Part shown: positions 26,123 through 35,493 of the stretch, piece by piece
Numbering within the stretch: position 1 is the first letter of the stretch
Layout of the letters: each line of letters begins with the position of its first letter
Assembly (NCBI GenBank): GCA_964413265.1
Contig: CAYPRX010000073.1
Span: 62,001 to 126,000, forward strand
DNA: 64,000 nt
Reading direction: 5' to 3'
DNA from: CAVYGN01 sp964413265
Lineage (GTDB): Bacteria; Spirochaetota; Brevinematia; Brevinematales; JAOACQ01
Made by a program: the position numbers and the translations under genes
Notes under the pieces: model-generated
Database searches by the model: none
What the model was told of the DNA's origin: nothing
What the model saw: the letters and a program-made list of their open reading frames with translations, nothing else

Positions 26123-27517
26123 ATGGCCGTGGAAATGACTAAAGAATACGTGGGGATTGCTGGTTTAAAAGGACCCCTGGCGATTGTGGAAGGGATCAAG
26201 GGCATCAGTTATGATGAAATGGTTGAATTAAAAATGCCTGACGGTTCCGTTCGCAATGGAAGGGTTCTTGAGTCATCTGACGAAGCAGTATTAATACAAT
26301 TATTCGAGGGTTCCAGCGGCATTAATCCAGAGAAGGTCAGGGTAGCTTTCAAAGGAAAACCTTTTGAAATCGGACTTTCGGATAAAATACTCGGAAGGGT
26401 TTTTAATGGAATGGGGAGGCAGATCGACGGATTGTCAGATATCATCCCGGAAGTTGTTAAAAACGCCAATGGAGAACCATTGAACCCTGTTGTAAGGGCT
26501 TATCCAAGGGAGTACATTGAAACTGGTATTTCAACTATAGATCTTATGAATACCCTTGTCCGGGGACAGAAACTGCCAATATTCTCGGCTGCAGGACTGC
26601 CCCATAATGAACTGGCTGCACAGGTAGCTGCTCAGGCGAAACTTCCAGGCGAACAAACAGGGAATTTTGCAGTAATCTTTGCAGCGATGGGAATAAAACA
26701 TGATGATGCCTTCTTTTTTAGAAATAATTTTGAAGAAACAGGCTCCCTTAAAAATGTAGCAATGTACTTGAACCTGGCGGATGATCCCCCTATCGAAAGA
26801 ATAATAACTCCCCGCGTTGCTCTTACTGCCGCCGAATATCTGGCTTATGAGAAGAACATGCATGTTCTTGTAATACTTACTGATATGACAAGTTATTGCG
26901 AATCTTTAAGGGAAATTGCAAATGCGAGGGGTGAAGTTCCCGCCAGAAAAGGTTTTCCAGGTTATATGTACAGCGATCTTTCAACAATCTATGAAAGGGC
27001 CGGCAGGGTTGAGAATAAAAGCGGCAGCATCACTCAGATGCCTATCCTGACAATGCCTAATGATGATATAACACACCCTGTTCCTGATTTGACTGGTTAT
27101 ATTACTGAGGGACAGATAGTATTGGGAAGAGAACTGAATGGAAAGGGCATTTATCCCCCGGTCGATATTCTCCCTTCTCTTTCAAGACTTATGAAGGATA
27201 GTATCGGGAAGGGCTACACGAGGGACGATCATCCGCACCTTTTTATGCAGCTTTATGCCAGTTATGCGAGGGTAAAGGAAGTAAGAGCCATAGCTTCGAT
27301 AGTAGGTGAAGAGGAACTTGGGGTAATTGACCAGAGCTATCTTAAATTCGGGGACATATTCGAGCATGAATTTATCGGCCAGGGATTTAATGAGGACCGT
27401 TCTTTGGAGGAAAGTCTTGCTTTAGGCTGGAAAATGATATCCCTCTTGCCGAGAACTGAACTTACAAGTCTTCGTGAGGAAGAAATCAAGCAGTATTATT
27501 CTGAGGAAGAGAGATAG
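26123..27517 (+). CDS. ntpB: V-type ATPase non-catalytic subunit B
   Basis: The regulatory head subunit, 464 residues, alternating with A. It has the B-type region FSAAGLPHNELAAQVAAQA in place of a working Walker A loop, DMTSYCESLREIANARGEVP, and RKGFPGYMYSDLSTIYERAG. The ATG at 26123 has GGAG six bases upstream and is preferred to the TTG at 26111. Confidence 0.97.
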   Translation: MAVEMTKEYVGIAGLKGPLAIVEGIKGISYDEMVELKMPDGSVRNGRVLESSDEAVLIQLFEGSSGINPEKVRVAFKGKPFEIGLSDKILGRVFNGMGRQIDGLSDIIPEVVKNANGEPLNPVVRAYPREYIETGISTIDLMNTLVRGQKLPIFSAAGLPHNELAAQVAAQAKLPGEQTGNFAVIFAAMGIKHDDAFFFRNNFEETGSLKNVAMYLNLADDPPIERIITPRVALTAAEYLAYEKNMHVLVILTDMTSYCESLREIANARGEVPARKGFPGYMYSDLSTIYERAGRVENKSGSITQMPILTMPNDDITHPVPDLTGYITEGQIVLGRELNGKGIYPPVDILPSLSRLMKDSIGKGYTRDDHPHLFMQLYASYARVKEVRAIASIVGEEELGVIDQSYLKFGDIFEHEFIGQGFNEDRSLEESLALGWKMISLLPRTELTSLREEEIKQYYSEEER

Positions 27518-27526
27518 GATGAATTT

Positions 27527-28171
27527 ATGAATGTTTCAGAGATTGCACCTACAAAGACAAACCTGCTCGAGTATAAAGGGCAGCTGGGATTTTCCATAGA
27601 AGGTCATGATCTGCTGGAGGAAAAACGGGAAATTCTTGTTATGCATCTTGTTGAGATTATTTCTAAGATAAAAGAAGTTAGGGAAAGTCTCAATACACTC
27701 CTTGCTGAAAGCTTTGAAATACTTCAGACTGTAATCCTGGAAATAGGTGAACTTGAACTAAAGAACATTTCCGATACTCAAAGAGAATTACCGGAAATTG
27801 AAATTCTTGAAAAAAGGGTTATGGGTGTAAATATTCCCTCAATAAAGTATAAAGAAGAGATCAGGGATGCATCAAGACCGGACATTTCCTTTGCTTCCTC
27901 AACTATCAATTTTGATATTCTTTCAAAGAAAATCAAAGAGATGGCTTCTTTGATAACAGTTGTGGCACAGGTTGAGGATACCGCTTGGAGACTTGCTTAC
28001 GAGATAAAAAAGACCCAGAGGCGGGTCAATGCGCTCGAAAATATTTTCATTCCGGACTTTAAAGAAATTATCAAATATATACAGGATACACTTGAAGAGA
28101 GGGAGAGGGAAACATTTTTCCAGTTGAAAAGAATAAAAAGCAGTCAGGAGATCCAAGGCGATTCCGTTTAG
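27527..28171 (+). CDS. ntpD: V-type ATPase subunit D (central shaft)
   Basis: A 214-residue protein consisting largely of two long helices (residues 10-75 and 130-205), as expected for the rotor shaft. It contains the family signatures PTKTNLLEYKGQL near the start and RRVNALENIFIP near residue 165. It starts 10 bases after the B stop. Confidence 0.93.
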   Translation: MNVSEIAPTKTNLLEYKGQLGFSIEGHDLLEEKREILVMHLVEIISKIKEVRESLNTLLAESFEILQTVILEIGELELKNISDTQRELPEIEILEKRVMGVNIPSIKYKEEIRDASRPDISFASSTINFDILSKKIKEMASLITVVAQVEDTAWRLAYEIKKTQRRVNALENIFIPDFKEIIKYIQDTLEERERETFFQLKRIKSSQEIQGDSV

Positions 28172-28189
28172 AAGGCGGGGAGGTTTATT

Positions 28190-28642
28190 ATGGGCAGAAT
28201 CTATTATCCGTTAACTGGCTCTGCTGAGAACAGGAAGGCTACGAAGAGAGTTATCTCTCTTGTAAAATCGTATAACATGAAATTAACCGCAATTTCTGTG
28301 GTAAACAATGAATTACTTTTAAAAATGGAAAGATACAGGATTTTCATAAATGAAGAAACATCCGTTATTAAAGATGAAATGACCTGCGACGCCAAAAATT
28401 ATCTCAACTATATAAAAAAAATCGGAATTGAGGGAGGAATCGAGGTTAATACAGTTTTGCTTGAAGGCGACCCCTATTGCTGTATAATGGATTTTATAAA
28501 ACACGACAAGGAGGAATATAAAATCATATGTGTAGCAAAAAAATGCGGGGGTGAATTTTTAAAAGACATTTTTTCAACCGTTGAACGAAAAATTCTGCTG
28601 AATACTACTTTTGACACTATTGTCATTGGAGAATGTGTATGA
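28190..28642 (+). CDS. Universal-stress-type protein in the V-ATPase operon, degenerate nucleotide loop
   Basis: A 150-residue protein with the alpha/beta layout of the UspA family: an opening strand RIYYPLTGSAENRKA, a middle strand around VNTVLLEGDP, IICVAKKCGG and a final strand FDTIVIGE. The ATP-binding signature (GxxGx9GS/T) is degraded: the stretch after VAKK reads CGGEFLKDIFSTVERKIL, without the paired glycines. If it is a Usp homologue it probably does not bind ATP in the normal way. A modulator of the ATPase is inference from its location. Confidence 0.7.
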   Translation: MGRIYYPLTGSAENRKATKRVISLVKSYNMKLTAISVVNNELLLKMERYRIFINEETSVIKDEMTCDAKNYLNYIKKIGIEGGIEVNTVLLEGDPYCCIMDFIKHDKEEYKIICVAKKCGGEFLKDIFSTVERKILLNTTFDTIVIGECV

Positions 28643-28947
28643 AGGATTTAATATCAGCCATTTTAAGCGCCGAGGAAGAGCTGCAGGAGAAGGCTAAATC
28701 GACTAATGAGAAAGTTCAGGAAATAAACGGACAGGCAGATGCCAAGATTGATCAATTTATCAGGAATAGGGAGGAAGAACTGCTCCGGGAAAAAAATAAA
28801 AAGACAAACAGCCTTGAAGATGAAATAAGGGAATACGGCGAAAAGCTTCATAAAGACATTAACCGGGAGATGAAGGCCAAGGAAAAAAAACTGAATGCAA
28901 AAAGATCGGTCATTTACTCAAGAATTATAAATTCAATTATAAGCTGA
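28639..28947 (+). CDS. V-type ATPase subunit G/H (stator coiled coil)
   Basis: A 102-residue, very charged coiled-coil protein (EEELQEKAKS ... EEELLREKNKK) that fits the short stalk subunit called G or H in V/A-ATPases, the partner of subunit E. The ATG at 28639 overlaps the preceding stop as ATGA and has GGAG seven bases upstream; the ATG at 28633 is too close to that site. Confidence 0.75.
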   Translation: MKDLISAILSAEEELQEKAKSTNEKVQEINGQADAKIDQFIRNREEELLREKNKKTNSLEDEIREYGEKLHKDINREMKAKEKKLNAKRSVIYSRIINSIIS

Positions 28948-28964
28948 AGCAAAAGAGGAAGATC

Positions 28965-29969
28965 ATGTTCGGAGAAGAATACACCTCGGTTTATCCAAAG
29001 GTCAAAAACTGGGCTGCTTCATTAGTACTCTCCAAGGATAAGTGCTCCGAAATACTATCGATGAATATGCCTGAATATTTGCAGTTTTTAAAGGCCCTTT
29101 CAAAAAAAATTGATCTTAATACTGATGATAATGTACAGCTTGAAGGCCAGCTCAAACAGGAGGGTTTTTACTTCATTGAAAGTATAAGCCGTTATCTTTT
29201 GGGTTACACAAAGGTTTTTATACTCTACCTTGGAAAAATTCACGAAATCGAGAACTTGAAAATAATAACCAGATCACTTTTAAATAAAAGGCCTGTCAAT
29301 TTCCTTTACAGAATTCACAGAACGAGCCGTATCCAGATGGAATTTATTAAAGATATAAAAACTCTTGATGAATTTCAGAATTTGCTTGGAGGTACTGAAT
29401 ATTACAGGCTTGCATCCGATGCAATACCAAGGATAAAGAATGAAAATACGACTTTTTATTTTGAAATGAACCTTGACAATTACTATGCGAACAGTATTAA
29501 AAAACAGATCTCACGCCTGGGTCCTGATGAAAAGAAACAAATAAAAAACATATTTTTTTATTATCTTAATATCAGCCGGTTATTATGGATATACAGGGCA
29601 AAGTTCAATTTTTCGATGTCCAATGAAGAGATTATTGCGATTGTACCTAATATTCCGGTAATTTTCAGCAAATCAGCCTATCACTCGCTTCTGGATTCGG
29701 AGACAAAAGAAAATTTTATTGAGAAATTGAAAAATCTTGGTTTTTTAGAGGTGAGAGATCCAGATCATTTTAATCTTGAAAAGGAAATGTATTTCCAGCT
29801 TATGAAGAAGGGGAAATCCTGTCTTGTTGGAAATCCCTTCAGTCTGAGCGTGTTTCTTGGTTTTTTTATTCTGAATATTATTCATGTGAGAAACCTCATT
29901 ACAGCCCTTGAAGCCAAAAAACTTGGCGTAGATGCTGCTAAAATTATGGAAATGCTGGTATATGATTAA
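28965..29969 (+). CDS. ntpC: V-type ATPase subunit C (rotor-ring adaptor)
   Basis: A 334-residue, mostly helical protein of the AC39/subunit C type. Late features RLLWIYRAKFNFSMSNEEI and the repeated three-lobe helical pattern with LGFFILNIIHVRNLITALEAKKLGV near the C-terminus fit the family. It links the DF shaft to the K ring. The N-terminal third is divergent. Confidence 0.8.
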   Translation: MFGEEYTSVYPKVKNWAASLVLSKDKCSEILSMNMPEYLQFLKALSKKIDLNTDDNVQLEGQLKQEGFYFIESISRYLLGYTKVFILYLGKIHEIENLKIITRSLLNKRPVNFLYRIHRTSRIQMEFIKDIKTLDEFQNLLGGTEYYRLASDAIPRIKNENTTFYFEMNLDNYYANSIKKQISRLGPDEKKQIKNIFFYYLNISRLLWIYRAKFNFSMSNEEIIAIVPNIPVIFSKSAYHSLLDSETKENFIEKLKNLGFLEVRDPDHFNLEKEMYFQLMKKGKSCLVGNPFSLSVFLGFFILNIIHVRNLITALEAKKLGVDAAKIMEMLVYD

Positions 29970-29988
29970 TAAAACAGGGGATTAACAG

Positions 29989-31944
29989 ATGTTTATCTCT
30001 CAAAGGATGAAGAAGATCGACCTTATTATCATGAAAAAATTTGCTGATGATGTGTCGAAAGAAATAGTAAAGTTCGGAAATTTTCAAACGATTGAAATAT
30101 CCGGCGAAAAGGCAGAAGATCTTTTGCTGAAGAAAAGCGTTTCTGATGCGGAAATAGCGAGATTTTCAGACCTTGATAAGAGGGTAAGTTACCTTATTTC
30201 CACGTTTGAAAGCATCATGGAAAATATTGAAATGTGGGAAAGCGAGGAGATTACTGAAGCCGGAATGATAGATGCTGAGAGCCTTGAAAAGAATGTCAAG
30301 ACCATAGAATCGGAAGTAAACTTGCATTACGGAAATATTGAAAGGCTCAGAAATGAGCAGAGAGAAAATAAAATCAGAATAAAAAAGGTAGATTATTTCT
30401 CTACCCAGGAAGTCGATTGGACAAGAAGTACCTGGATGACATTTTTTACTATGGGATTTGGCAGCGTTCCACTGGCTGGTTATGTAGGATTTGAAAGTGC
30501 TATGGAAACACTGCCGACCGTCATTGAAAAAGTAGATACGATTGATGATACGGTAATAGTGTTTTACGTGGCACCTTCTTCGGTTAAAGAAAAGGTCTCA
30601 CAGATTCTTAAAAGCGTTTATTTCAAGAATTATGGTATACCTGAAACAGCAGCAGAAGTGGATAAATCCTCACTTGTGCATCATGCTTTCGAGTTAAGTT
30701 CAGCTTATGATGAGGAAATGTGGCAGGAAAAGCAATTTAAAAAAAAGATACTTGATTACAGACAGCTTTTGAAAACTCTGAAAAACAGTGCACGGTATTA
30801 TATAGCCATGGAACGCCTGAAGGGGGAGATGGCATCTTCGGAAAAGGTTTGCATATTTTCAGGATGGGTTCCATCAAAAATTACTCATAGATTTAAAAAA
30901 AAGATGGAACAATTGACTCAGAACAGGTGTGAAATTTTGGAAAGGAGCGCATCAAAAGCGTTGGCTGAAGAGGGTCTCATTGCGCCAACTAAATTATCCA
31001 ACCCGTTCTTTATAAGACCATTTGAAATGCTTGTTTCTACTTTCGGCACTCCTAATTACAGGGAAATCGATCCAACCCCATTGCTTGCTGTGACTTTTGT
31101 ACTTATGTACGGTGCAATGTTCGGGGATGTAGGACAGGGTTTAGCCCTCGTCCTGCTGGGTATTATTATATTTTTTATTAAAAAGTTCAAATCATTCAGG
31201 AATTTCGGTACTATATTTATTTATGTCGGAGTATCATCTGCCTTTTTTGGATTGATGTACGGAGCCGTATTTGGTTTTGAGAATGTGATAAAAGCGATAT
31301 GGATGAAGCCGATGGACCGTGTTATGGATATCCTCACACTCTCTATTATATATGGATCATTTGTTATCCTGTTAGCTCAAATCCTCAATATTATTAATAG
31401 TATATTGGGGAAGGACTATCCCAGTTTTTTATTTTCAAGGAATGGGCTGGCCGGCTTCGGTTTCTATGGATCTTTAGTCTATGTAGCTATCTGTTTAATA
31501 AGGGGAATTCATTACCAGGAATATATTTTTGTTTTCACCATAGTTTGTGCTCTGTTGATATCCCTCGAAAAATACCTTGAAAGATTATTGTTCAGCCATC
31601 ATGTTAGCGGAGCTGAGGACGAAAAACCAACCGTTACGATGGCTGTTGTAGAAATATACGAATCTGTAATGGGTTTCCTCAGCAATACCATATCTTTCAT
31701 CAGGGTCGGTGCTTTCGCCTTGAACCACATAGCACTCATGAGCGTAGTTTTTGTTTTGTCATATTCGTCCAAAAATCCTATAGTTCAATGGGTAGGACTC
31801 TTCATCGGCAATATCATCGTGATCGGCTTTGAGGGATTTATAGTTGGCATCCAGGTAATGAGGCTTGAATACTATGAATTCTTTACCAGGTTTTTCAGAG
31901 CTGACGGCAAGGCCTTCGAAGGGATCGGTGTTTATAAACCATAA
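29989..31944 (+). CDS. ntpI: V-type ATPase subunit I (membrane stator)
   Basis: A 651-residue subunit with a soluble coiled-coil N-terminal half (1-350) and a membrane half with about seven to eight helices. Family signatures are VLMYGAMFGDVGQGLALVLLG, FFGLMYGAVFGFE, and SNTISFIRVGAFALNHIALM carrying the essential membrane arginine. The tail ends in the usual EYYEFFTRFF. It forms the half-channels beside the K ring and ends the operon. Confidence 0.95.
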   Translation: MFISQRMKKIDLIIMKKFADDVSKEIVKFGNFQTIEISGEKAEDLLLKKSVSDAEIARFSDLDKRVSYLISTFESIMENIEMWESEEITEAGMIDAESLEKNVKTIESEVNLHYGNIERLRNEQRENKIRIKKVDYFSTQEVDWTRSTWMTFFTMGFGSVPLAGYVGFESAMETLPTVIEKVDTIDDTVIVFYVAPSSVKEKVSQILKSVYFKNYGIPETAAEVDKSSLVHHAFELSSAYDEEMWQEKQFKKKILDYRQLLKTLKNSARYYIAMERLKGEMASSEKVCIFSGWVPSKITHRFKKKMEQLTQNRCEILERSASKALAEEGLIAPTKLSNPFFIRPFEMLVSTFGTPNYREIDPTPLLAVTFVLMYGAMFGDVGQGLALVLLGIIIFFIKKFKSFRNFGTIFIYVGVSSAFFGLMYGAVFGFENVIKAIWMKPMDRVMDILTLSIIYGSFVILLAQILNIINSILGKDYPSFLFSRNGLAGFGFYGSLVYVAICLIRGIHYQEYIFVFTIVCALLISLEKYLERLLFSHHVSGAEDEKPTVTMAVVEIYESVMGFLSNTISFIRVGAFALNHIALMSVVFVLSYSSKNPIVQWVGLFIGNIIVIGFEGFIVGIQVMRLEYYEFFTRFFRADGKAFEGIGVYKP

Positions 31945-31997
31945 AATCTTAACTATTATTATTTTCTTTAAGAGAAAACATTGGCGAGGACAGGAAG

Positions 31998-33329
31998 ATG
32001 CCTTTCTATGATAAATATTACCAGAAGATGCCGGATAATACCCTCAAGCAGGTCAATCCGTATAATGGTACAGAAGTCTGGTGTGTTGAAGAGAGGAAAA
32101 GAGGACCCGTCCTGAATGGTGTTCCTGAAAACCCTGTTCCGATATCACCTGTAATACCTGAGAATTACTGTGATTTCTGCTGTTCCAGATATGAATTCTG
32201 CACTCCAGAAAAAGCAAGGATAATTAAGGAACATGACGGGGTTTGGAGGAAATATTACAGGGTTGATCCTGAAAATGTAGGCGAATGTTCAGCCGATTTC
32301 AGGCTTGTTGGCAACCTTTTTGAGATCGTAACTTACGAGTACTGGTCCAAGAATTATCATTACAAAATGAATAAAGCTAACAGGGATTGGAAGGATAAAT
32401 ATTTAAACAGCCAGAAAGGTTATAATCATGCTATGAAAATGCTTGAACTGAAATTAAAAAGAATCGGGCTGGATATTAATTCAATTTCAGAAGATGAAAA
32501 GATTGAAAAATTAAACCCATTTTTCGGTGGTTCTCATAATCTCATAATAGGAAGGCGTCATTACCGGGATGGTGCTAAGTTTTCCCATGAACTTTGTTCC
32601 TCTGGTGAATTGACTTCTGAAGAGCATTTCCAGTATATCCTGCTTACAGTCGAAAGTCTGAAGGATATATTCGAGCAAAACAATTTTATAAGGTATATTA
32701 TCGTTTTCCAGAACTGGCTGAAGCCAGCAGGTGCTTCTTTTGACCATCTGCACAAACAGCTCGTAGGTCTGGATGAGTGGGGGGTTCAGATGGAAAGGGA
32801 AATGGCAGAACTTGTCAGAAATCCTAATCTTTACAACGAATTTTCAATAAATTTCGGTATCTATCATTCGATGTTAATAGCAGAGAATGATTATGCGATA
32901 GCTGTATCAGAGTTCGGCCACCAGTTCCCTACAGTTGCAGTATATTCAAAGAGTGAAATCGTCAGGCCCTTTGATCAAACTGGCGAACAGATCAGGGGGA
33001 TGAGCGACCTTGTCCATGCAATTCATTCAGTCATTTCAAGCCAGACGACATGCAATGAGGAATGGTATTATTCACCATTCGATTCTGTTTACAGCATGCC
33101 CTGGCGCATATGCATTAAATTGCGTATTTATACTCCTGCAGGCTTTGAAGGAAACACTCAGATCTATATTAACCCGGTGCATCCCCAGAAATTAGCTGGA
33201 GAAATATCAAGAATGCTTGAAAAAAAACGTGATGAGGGTCTGATCTGTCCGGATATCAGGATTGGGAGGGAAGTGAAAAGGGAGCCAAATGTATTGAAAT
33301 ATTATAAGAATAAATTAAAGAGACTTTAG
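31998..33329 (+). CDS. GalT-like nucleotidyltransferase-fold protein (DUF4921-like)
   Basis: A 443-residue protein of the galactose-1-phosphate uridylyltransferase/HIT superfamily. The nucleophile motif reads FDHLHKQLVG near residue 250 (HxHxQ), as in GalT. A cysteine cluster C58, C61, C62, C68 may bind zinc. VFQNWLKPAGASFDH matches the ..N.G..AG.S..H.H pattern of the family. It resembles the long GalT relatives known as DUF4921. Substrate is unknown. No galactose genes are adjacent. The next gene begins one base after its stop. Confidence 0.75.
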   Translation: MPFYDKYYQKMPDNTLKQVNPYNGTEVWCVEERKRGPVLNGVPENPVPISPVIPENYCDFCCSRYEFCTPEKARIIKEHDGVWRKYYRVDPENVGECSADFRLVGNLFEIVTYEYWSKNYHYKMNKANRDWKDKYLNSQKGYNHAMKMLELKLKRIGLDINSISEDEKIEKLNPFFGGSHNLIIGRRHYRDGAKFSHELCSSGELTSEEHFQYILLTVESLKDIFEQNNFIRYIIVFQNWLKPAGASFDHLHKQLVGLDEWGVQMEREMAELVRNPNLYNEFSINFGIYHSMLIAENDYAIAVSEFGHQFPTVAVYSKSEIVRPFDQTGEQIRGMSDLVHAIHSVISSQTTCNEEWYYSPFDSVYSMPWRICIKLRIYTPAGFEGNTQIYINPVHPQKLAGEISRMLEKKRDEGLICPDIRIGREVKREPNVLKYYKNKLKRL

Positions 33330-33330
33330 A

Positions 33331-34245
33331 ATGTTCGAGGTTTTTTACAATGTACTGTTTCCGGTAGTCCTGATTTTCATAGCCGGCTATGTAACAGGAA
33401 GACTGTTTCCGATTAACAGAAAATCATTTTCAATAATATCGATATACCTGCTCACCCCGGCACTGGTTTTTTCATCGATTTATGGATATGAGGATTTTTT
33501 TTCGCCAACTACCCTGAATATTTTTATCATTATCACTATTACAATTGTATTGACTGTACTTGTGGTGGAAATACTGGATTTAATCTTTCATTTCGAGAGG
33601 AGCTTTAAAACAATTCTCCTTCTGGTGCTTATGCTGACGAATTCAGGAAATTTCGGCCTTCCAATAACTCAATATGCTTTTGGAAAACAGGGACTTCTTA
33701 TAGGCACATTAGCAATGTCATTTTACATATTTTACACCCATACAGCCGGTGTGTTTATAGCCGCTTCAGATAAAAGCACAGTAAAGGATGCATTTTTTCA
33801 AATGCTTAAAATACCTGTGTTTTATGCTTTTGCAGCAGCCATGGTTCTCAATTATTTCAAAATACCGATGCCTGCTGCTGCATTGAACAGCGTCAGGGAT
33901 ATGGGTTACAGCGGAATAACACTGAATCTACTTTTTGTCGGCATTACACTTTCAGATATAAGGATTACCAGGAATATCACCAGTGTTTTAATAATAAGTA
34001 TTGTGAAACTCACAGTAATACCCTTTATAGCATTTCCATTTGTCCTTTTTTTAGGATTGAAAGGGCTTGAATTGAAAGTCACATTAACCCAGATAGCTAT
34101 GCCATCAGCAATTTATTGTACGATACTTGCCAGCCATTTTAACAGTGATGTCAAACTTGCCAGCGAAATTGTCCTTGTATCTCTTCTATTAAGTATTGTG
34201 AGCCTTTCCGGGGCAATATATATACTAAACTTATTTATAAAATAA
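33331..34245 (+). CDS. AEC-family (auxin efflux carrier-like) transporter
   Basis: A 304-residue inner-membrane protein with ten hydrophobic segments in the two five-helix repeats of the AEC family. Seen are LTPALVFSSIYG and LVLMLTNSGNFGLPITQYAFG in the first repeat and QIAMPSAIYCTILASHF in the second. Bacterial members carry dicarboxylates or other organic acids. The substrate is not predictable here. It is coupled to the GalT-like gene, with a one-base gap. Confidence 0.85.
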   Translation: MFEVFYNVLFPVVLIFIAGYVTGRLFPINRKSFSIISIYLLTPALVFSSIYGYEDFFSPTTLNIFIIITITIVLTVLVVEILDLIFHFERSFKTILLLVLMLTNSGNFGLPITQYAFGKQGLLIGTLAMSFYIFYTHTAGVFIAASDKSTVKDAFFQMLKIPVFYAFAAAMVLNYFKIPMPAAALNSVRDMGYSGITLNLLFVGITLSDIRITRNITSVLIISIVKLTVIPFIAFPFVLFLGLKGLELKVTLTQIAMPSAIYCTILASHFNSDVKLASEIVLVSLLLSIVSLSGAIYILNLFIK

Positions 34246-34326
34246 ATACTACCGATAATCATTAATCGGGGCTTGTGCAAATTCACTGATCCATGATAAA
34301 CTATTATTTGATTGGGGAGTCATTTA

Positions 34327-35469
34327 ATGGCTTTAATAGAATTTCAGGTTCCAACAAATATTATCTGCGGTGCCGACAGTCTGCAGAAACTTTCAGAAAT
34401 AGCATGTCCTAACAACGAAAAAGTTATTATGGTATGTGAAAAAAAATATACTGAAACAGGGATTACTCAGAAAATAAAGAGGCTTATTGAAGGTTATGCT
34501 TACGACATAATAATCTATGAAATTCCATCAAATGCAAGCACGAGAGAGCTTTTCGAGGGAGTCAATATAGCGAAATCAAGCAGAACTGATGTTGTGATCG
34601 GAATAGGCGGGGAAAACGTTCTTTCGGTGGCAAAATGCATTGCCCAGTTCAGCACTCAGGAAGTTTCGAGATCAGAGAATAAAGGCGCAAGGATAAACGT
34701 TAAAAAGGTGCGCTATATAGAGGTCCCGACAATTCAGGTTGTTACATGGGGAATTATTCCAATAACTTATGTTATAGATGAAACCGACATGATACGAAAA
34801 CCCTATTCGGATAAGGCTTCTTATGCTGAAGCCTTGATAATCGATCCTTTGATAACAGAGGATGTCCCTTTAAGCGATTTAATATACTCGAGTCTTGAGG
34901 GAATATCCTATTCTTTCGATGCCTATATCTCAAAAAAATCCACCCCCGTATCTGATGCAATGAGCCTTAAGGCCATTGAGTATCTCAGCGTAAATTTAAA
35001 AAGGCTTACTCTGGAACCGGCAAATACAAAGATCAAGGGTAACCTTTCAATAGGAACTATGCTTGCTTCCCTTGCGGTATACGGATCATCTCCTGGATTA
35101 TCGGCAGCATGTGCTATGGGACTCTCTTCAGCATCTAATATCAGCCAGCAGATTGGATCCGGAGTGGTACTGCCGCATGTTATGGAATTTAATCTCACAG
35201 CAGCCGCGAACAAGTTTATTCAGATCGCGATGGCGCTGGGAGAGAAAGTTGCAGATATTACAGTTATTGAAGCTGCCATTATGGCTATTGAATCCATCAG
35301 GAGACTGATGATCGATCTTCATATATCTCAGCATCTGACTGAATACAATATTGATCAGAATATAATAAACAAATCATCACAGATATCAGCTGAATACGAT
35401 TTTTTATCTTTTTCTCCAAGACCAGCCGGAAGAAGTGAAATCCATGAAATATTTTCAGCGGCTCTTTAG
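34327..35469 (+). CDS. Iron-alcohol-dehydrogenase homologue lacking all metal ligands
   Basis: A 380-residue protein that aligns end to end with group III iron-dependent alcohol dehydrogenases (FEFQVPTNIICG-like start, LPHVMEFNLTAA near 290), yet the catalytic positions are gone. The NAD loop GGGSxxDxAK reads GGENVLSVAK. The PTTAGTGSE loop reads PTIQVVTWG. The metal-binding D and H of DALTHAIEAY are E and Y (LEGISYSFDAY). The H-x3-H and later H of GLVHALAH...PHG are A, M and Q (GLSAACAM...SQQ), aligned without a gap. It is probably a non-catalytic relative. ATG 34327 has GGGGAG upstream. The phosphatase gene starts 24 bases later. Confidence 0.85.
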   Translation: MALIEFQVPTNIICGADSLQKLSEIACPNNEKVIMVCEKKYTETGITQKIKRLIEGYAYDIIIYEIPSNASTRELFEGVNIAKSSRTDVVIGIGGENVLSVAKCIAQFSTQEVSRSENKGARINVKKVRYIEVPTIQVVTWGIIPITYVIDETDMIRKPYSDKASYAEALIIDPLITEDVPLSDLIYSSLEGISYSFDAYISKKSTPVSDAMSLKAIEYLSVNLKRLTLEPANTKIKGNLSIGTMLASLAVYGSSPGLSAACAMGLSSASNISQQIGSGVVLPHVMEFNLTAAANKFIQIAMALGEKVADITVIEAAIMAIESIRRLMIDLHISQHLTEYNIDQNIINKSSQISAEYDFLSFSPRPAGRSEIHEIFSAAL

Positions 35470-35493
35470 AAAAGGGTGGAAAGGAGGGGTAAA

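Noticed and set aside
34327..35469. Calling this a functional alcohol dehydrogenase
   Set aside because: Overall similarity is clear but none of the metal ligands or cofactor-loop residues is kept.
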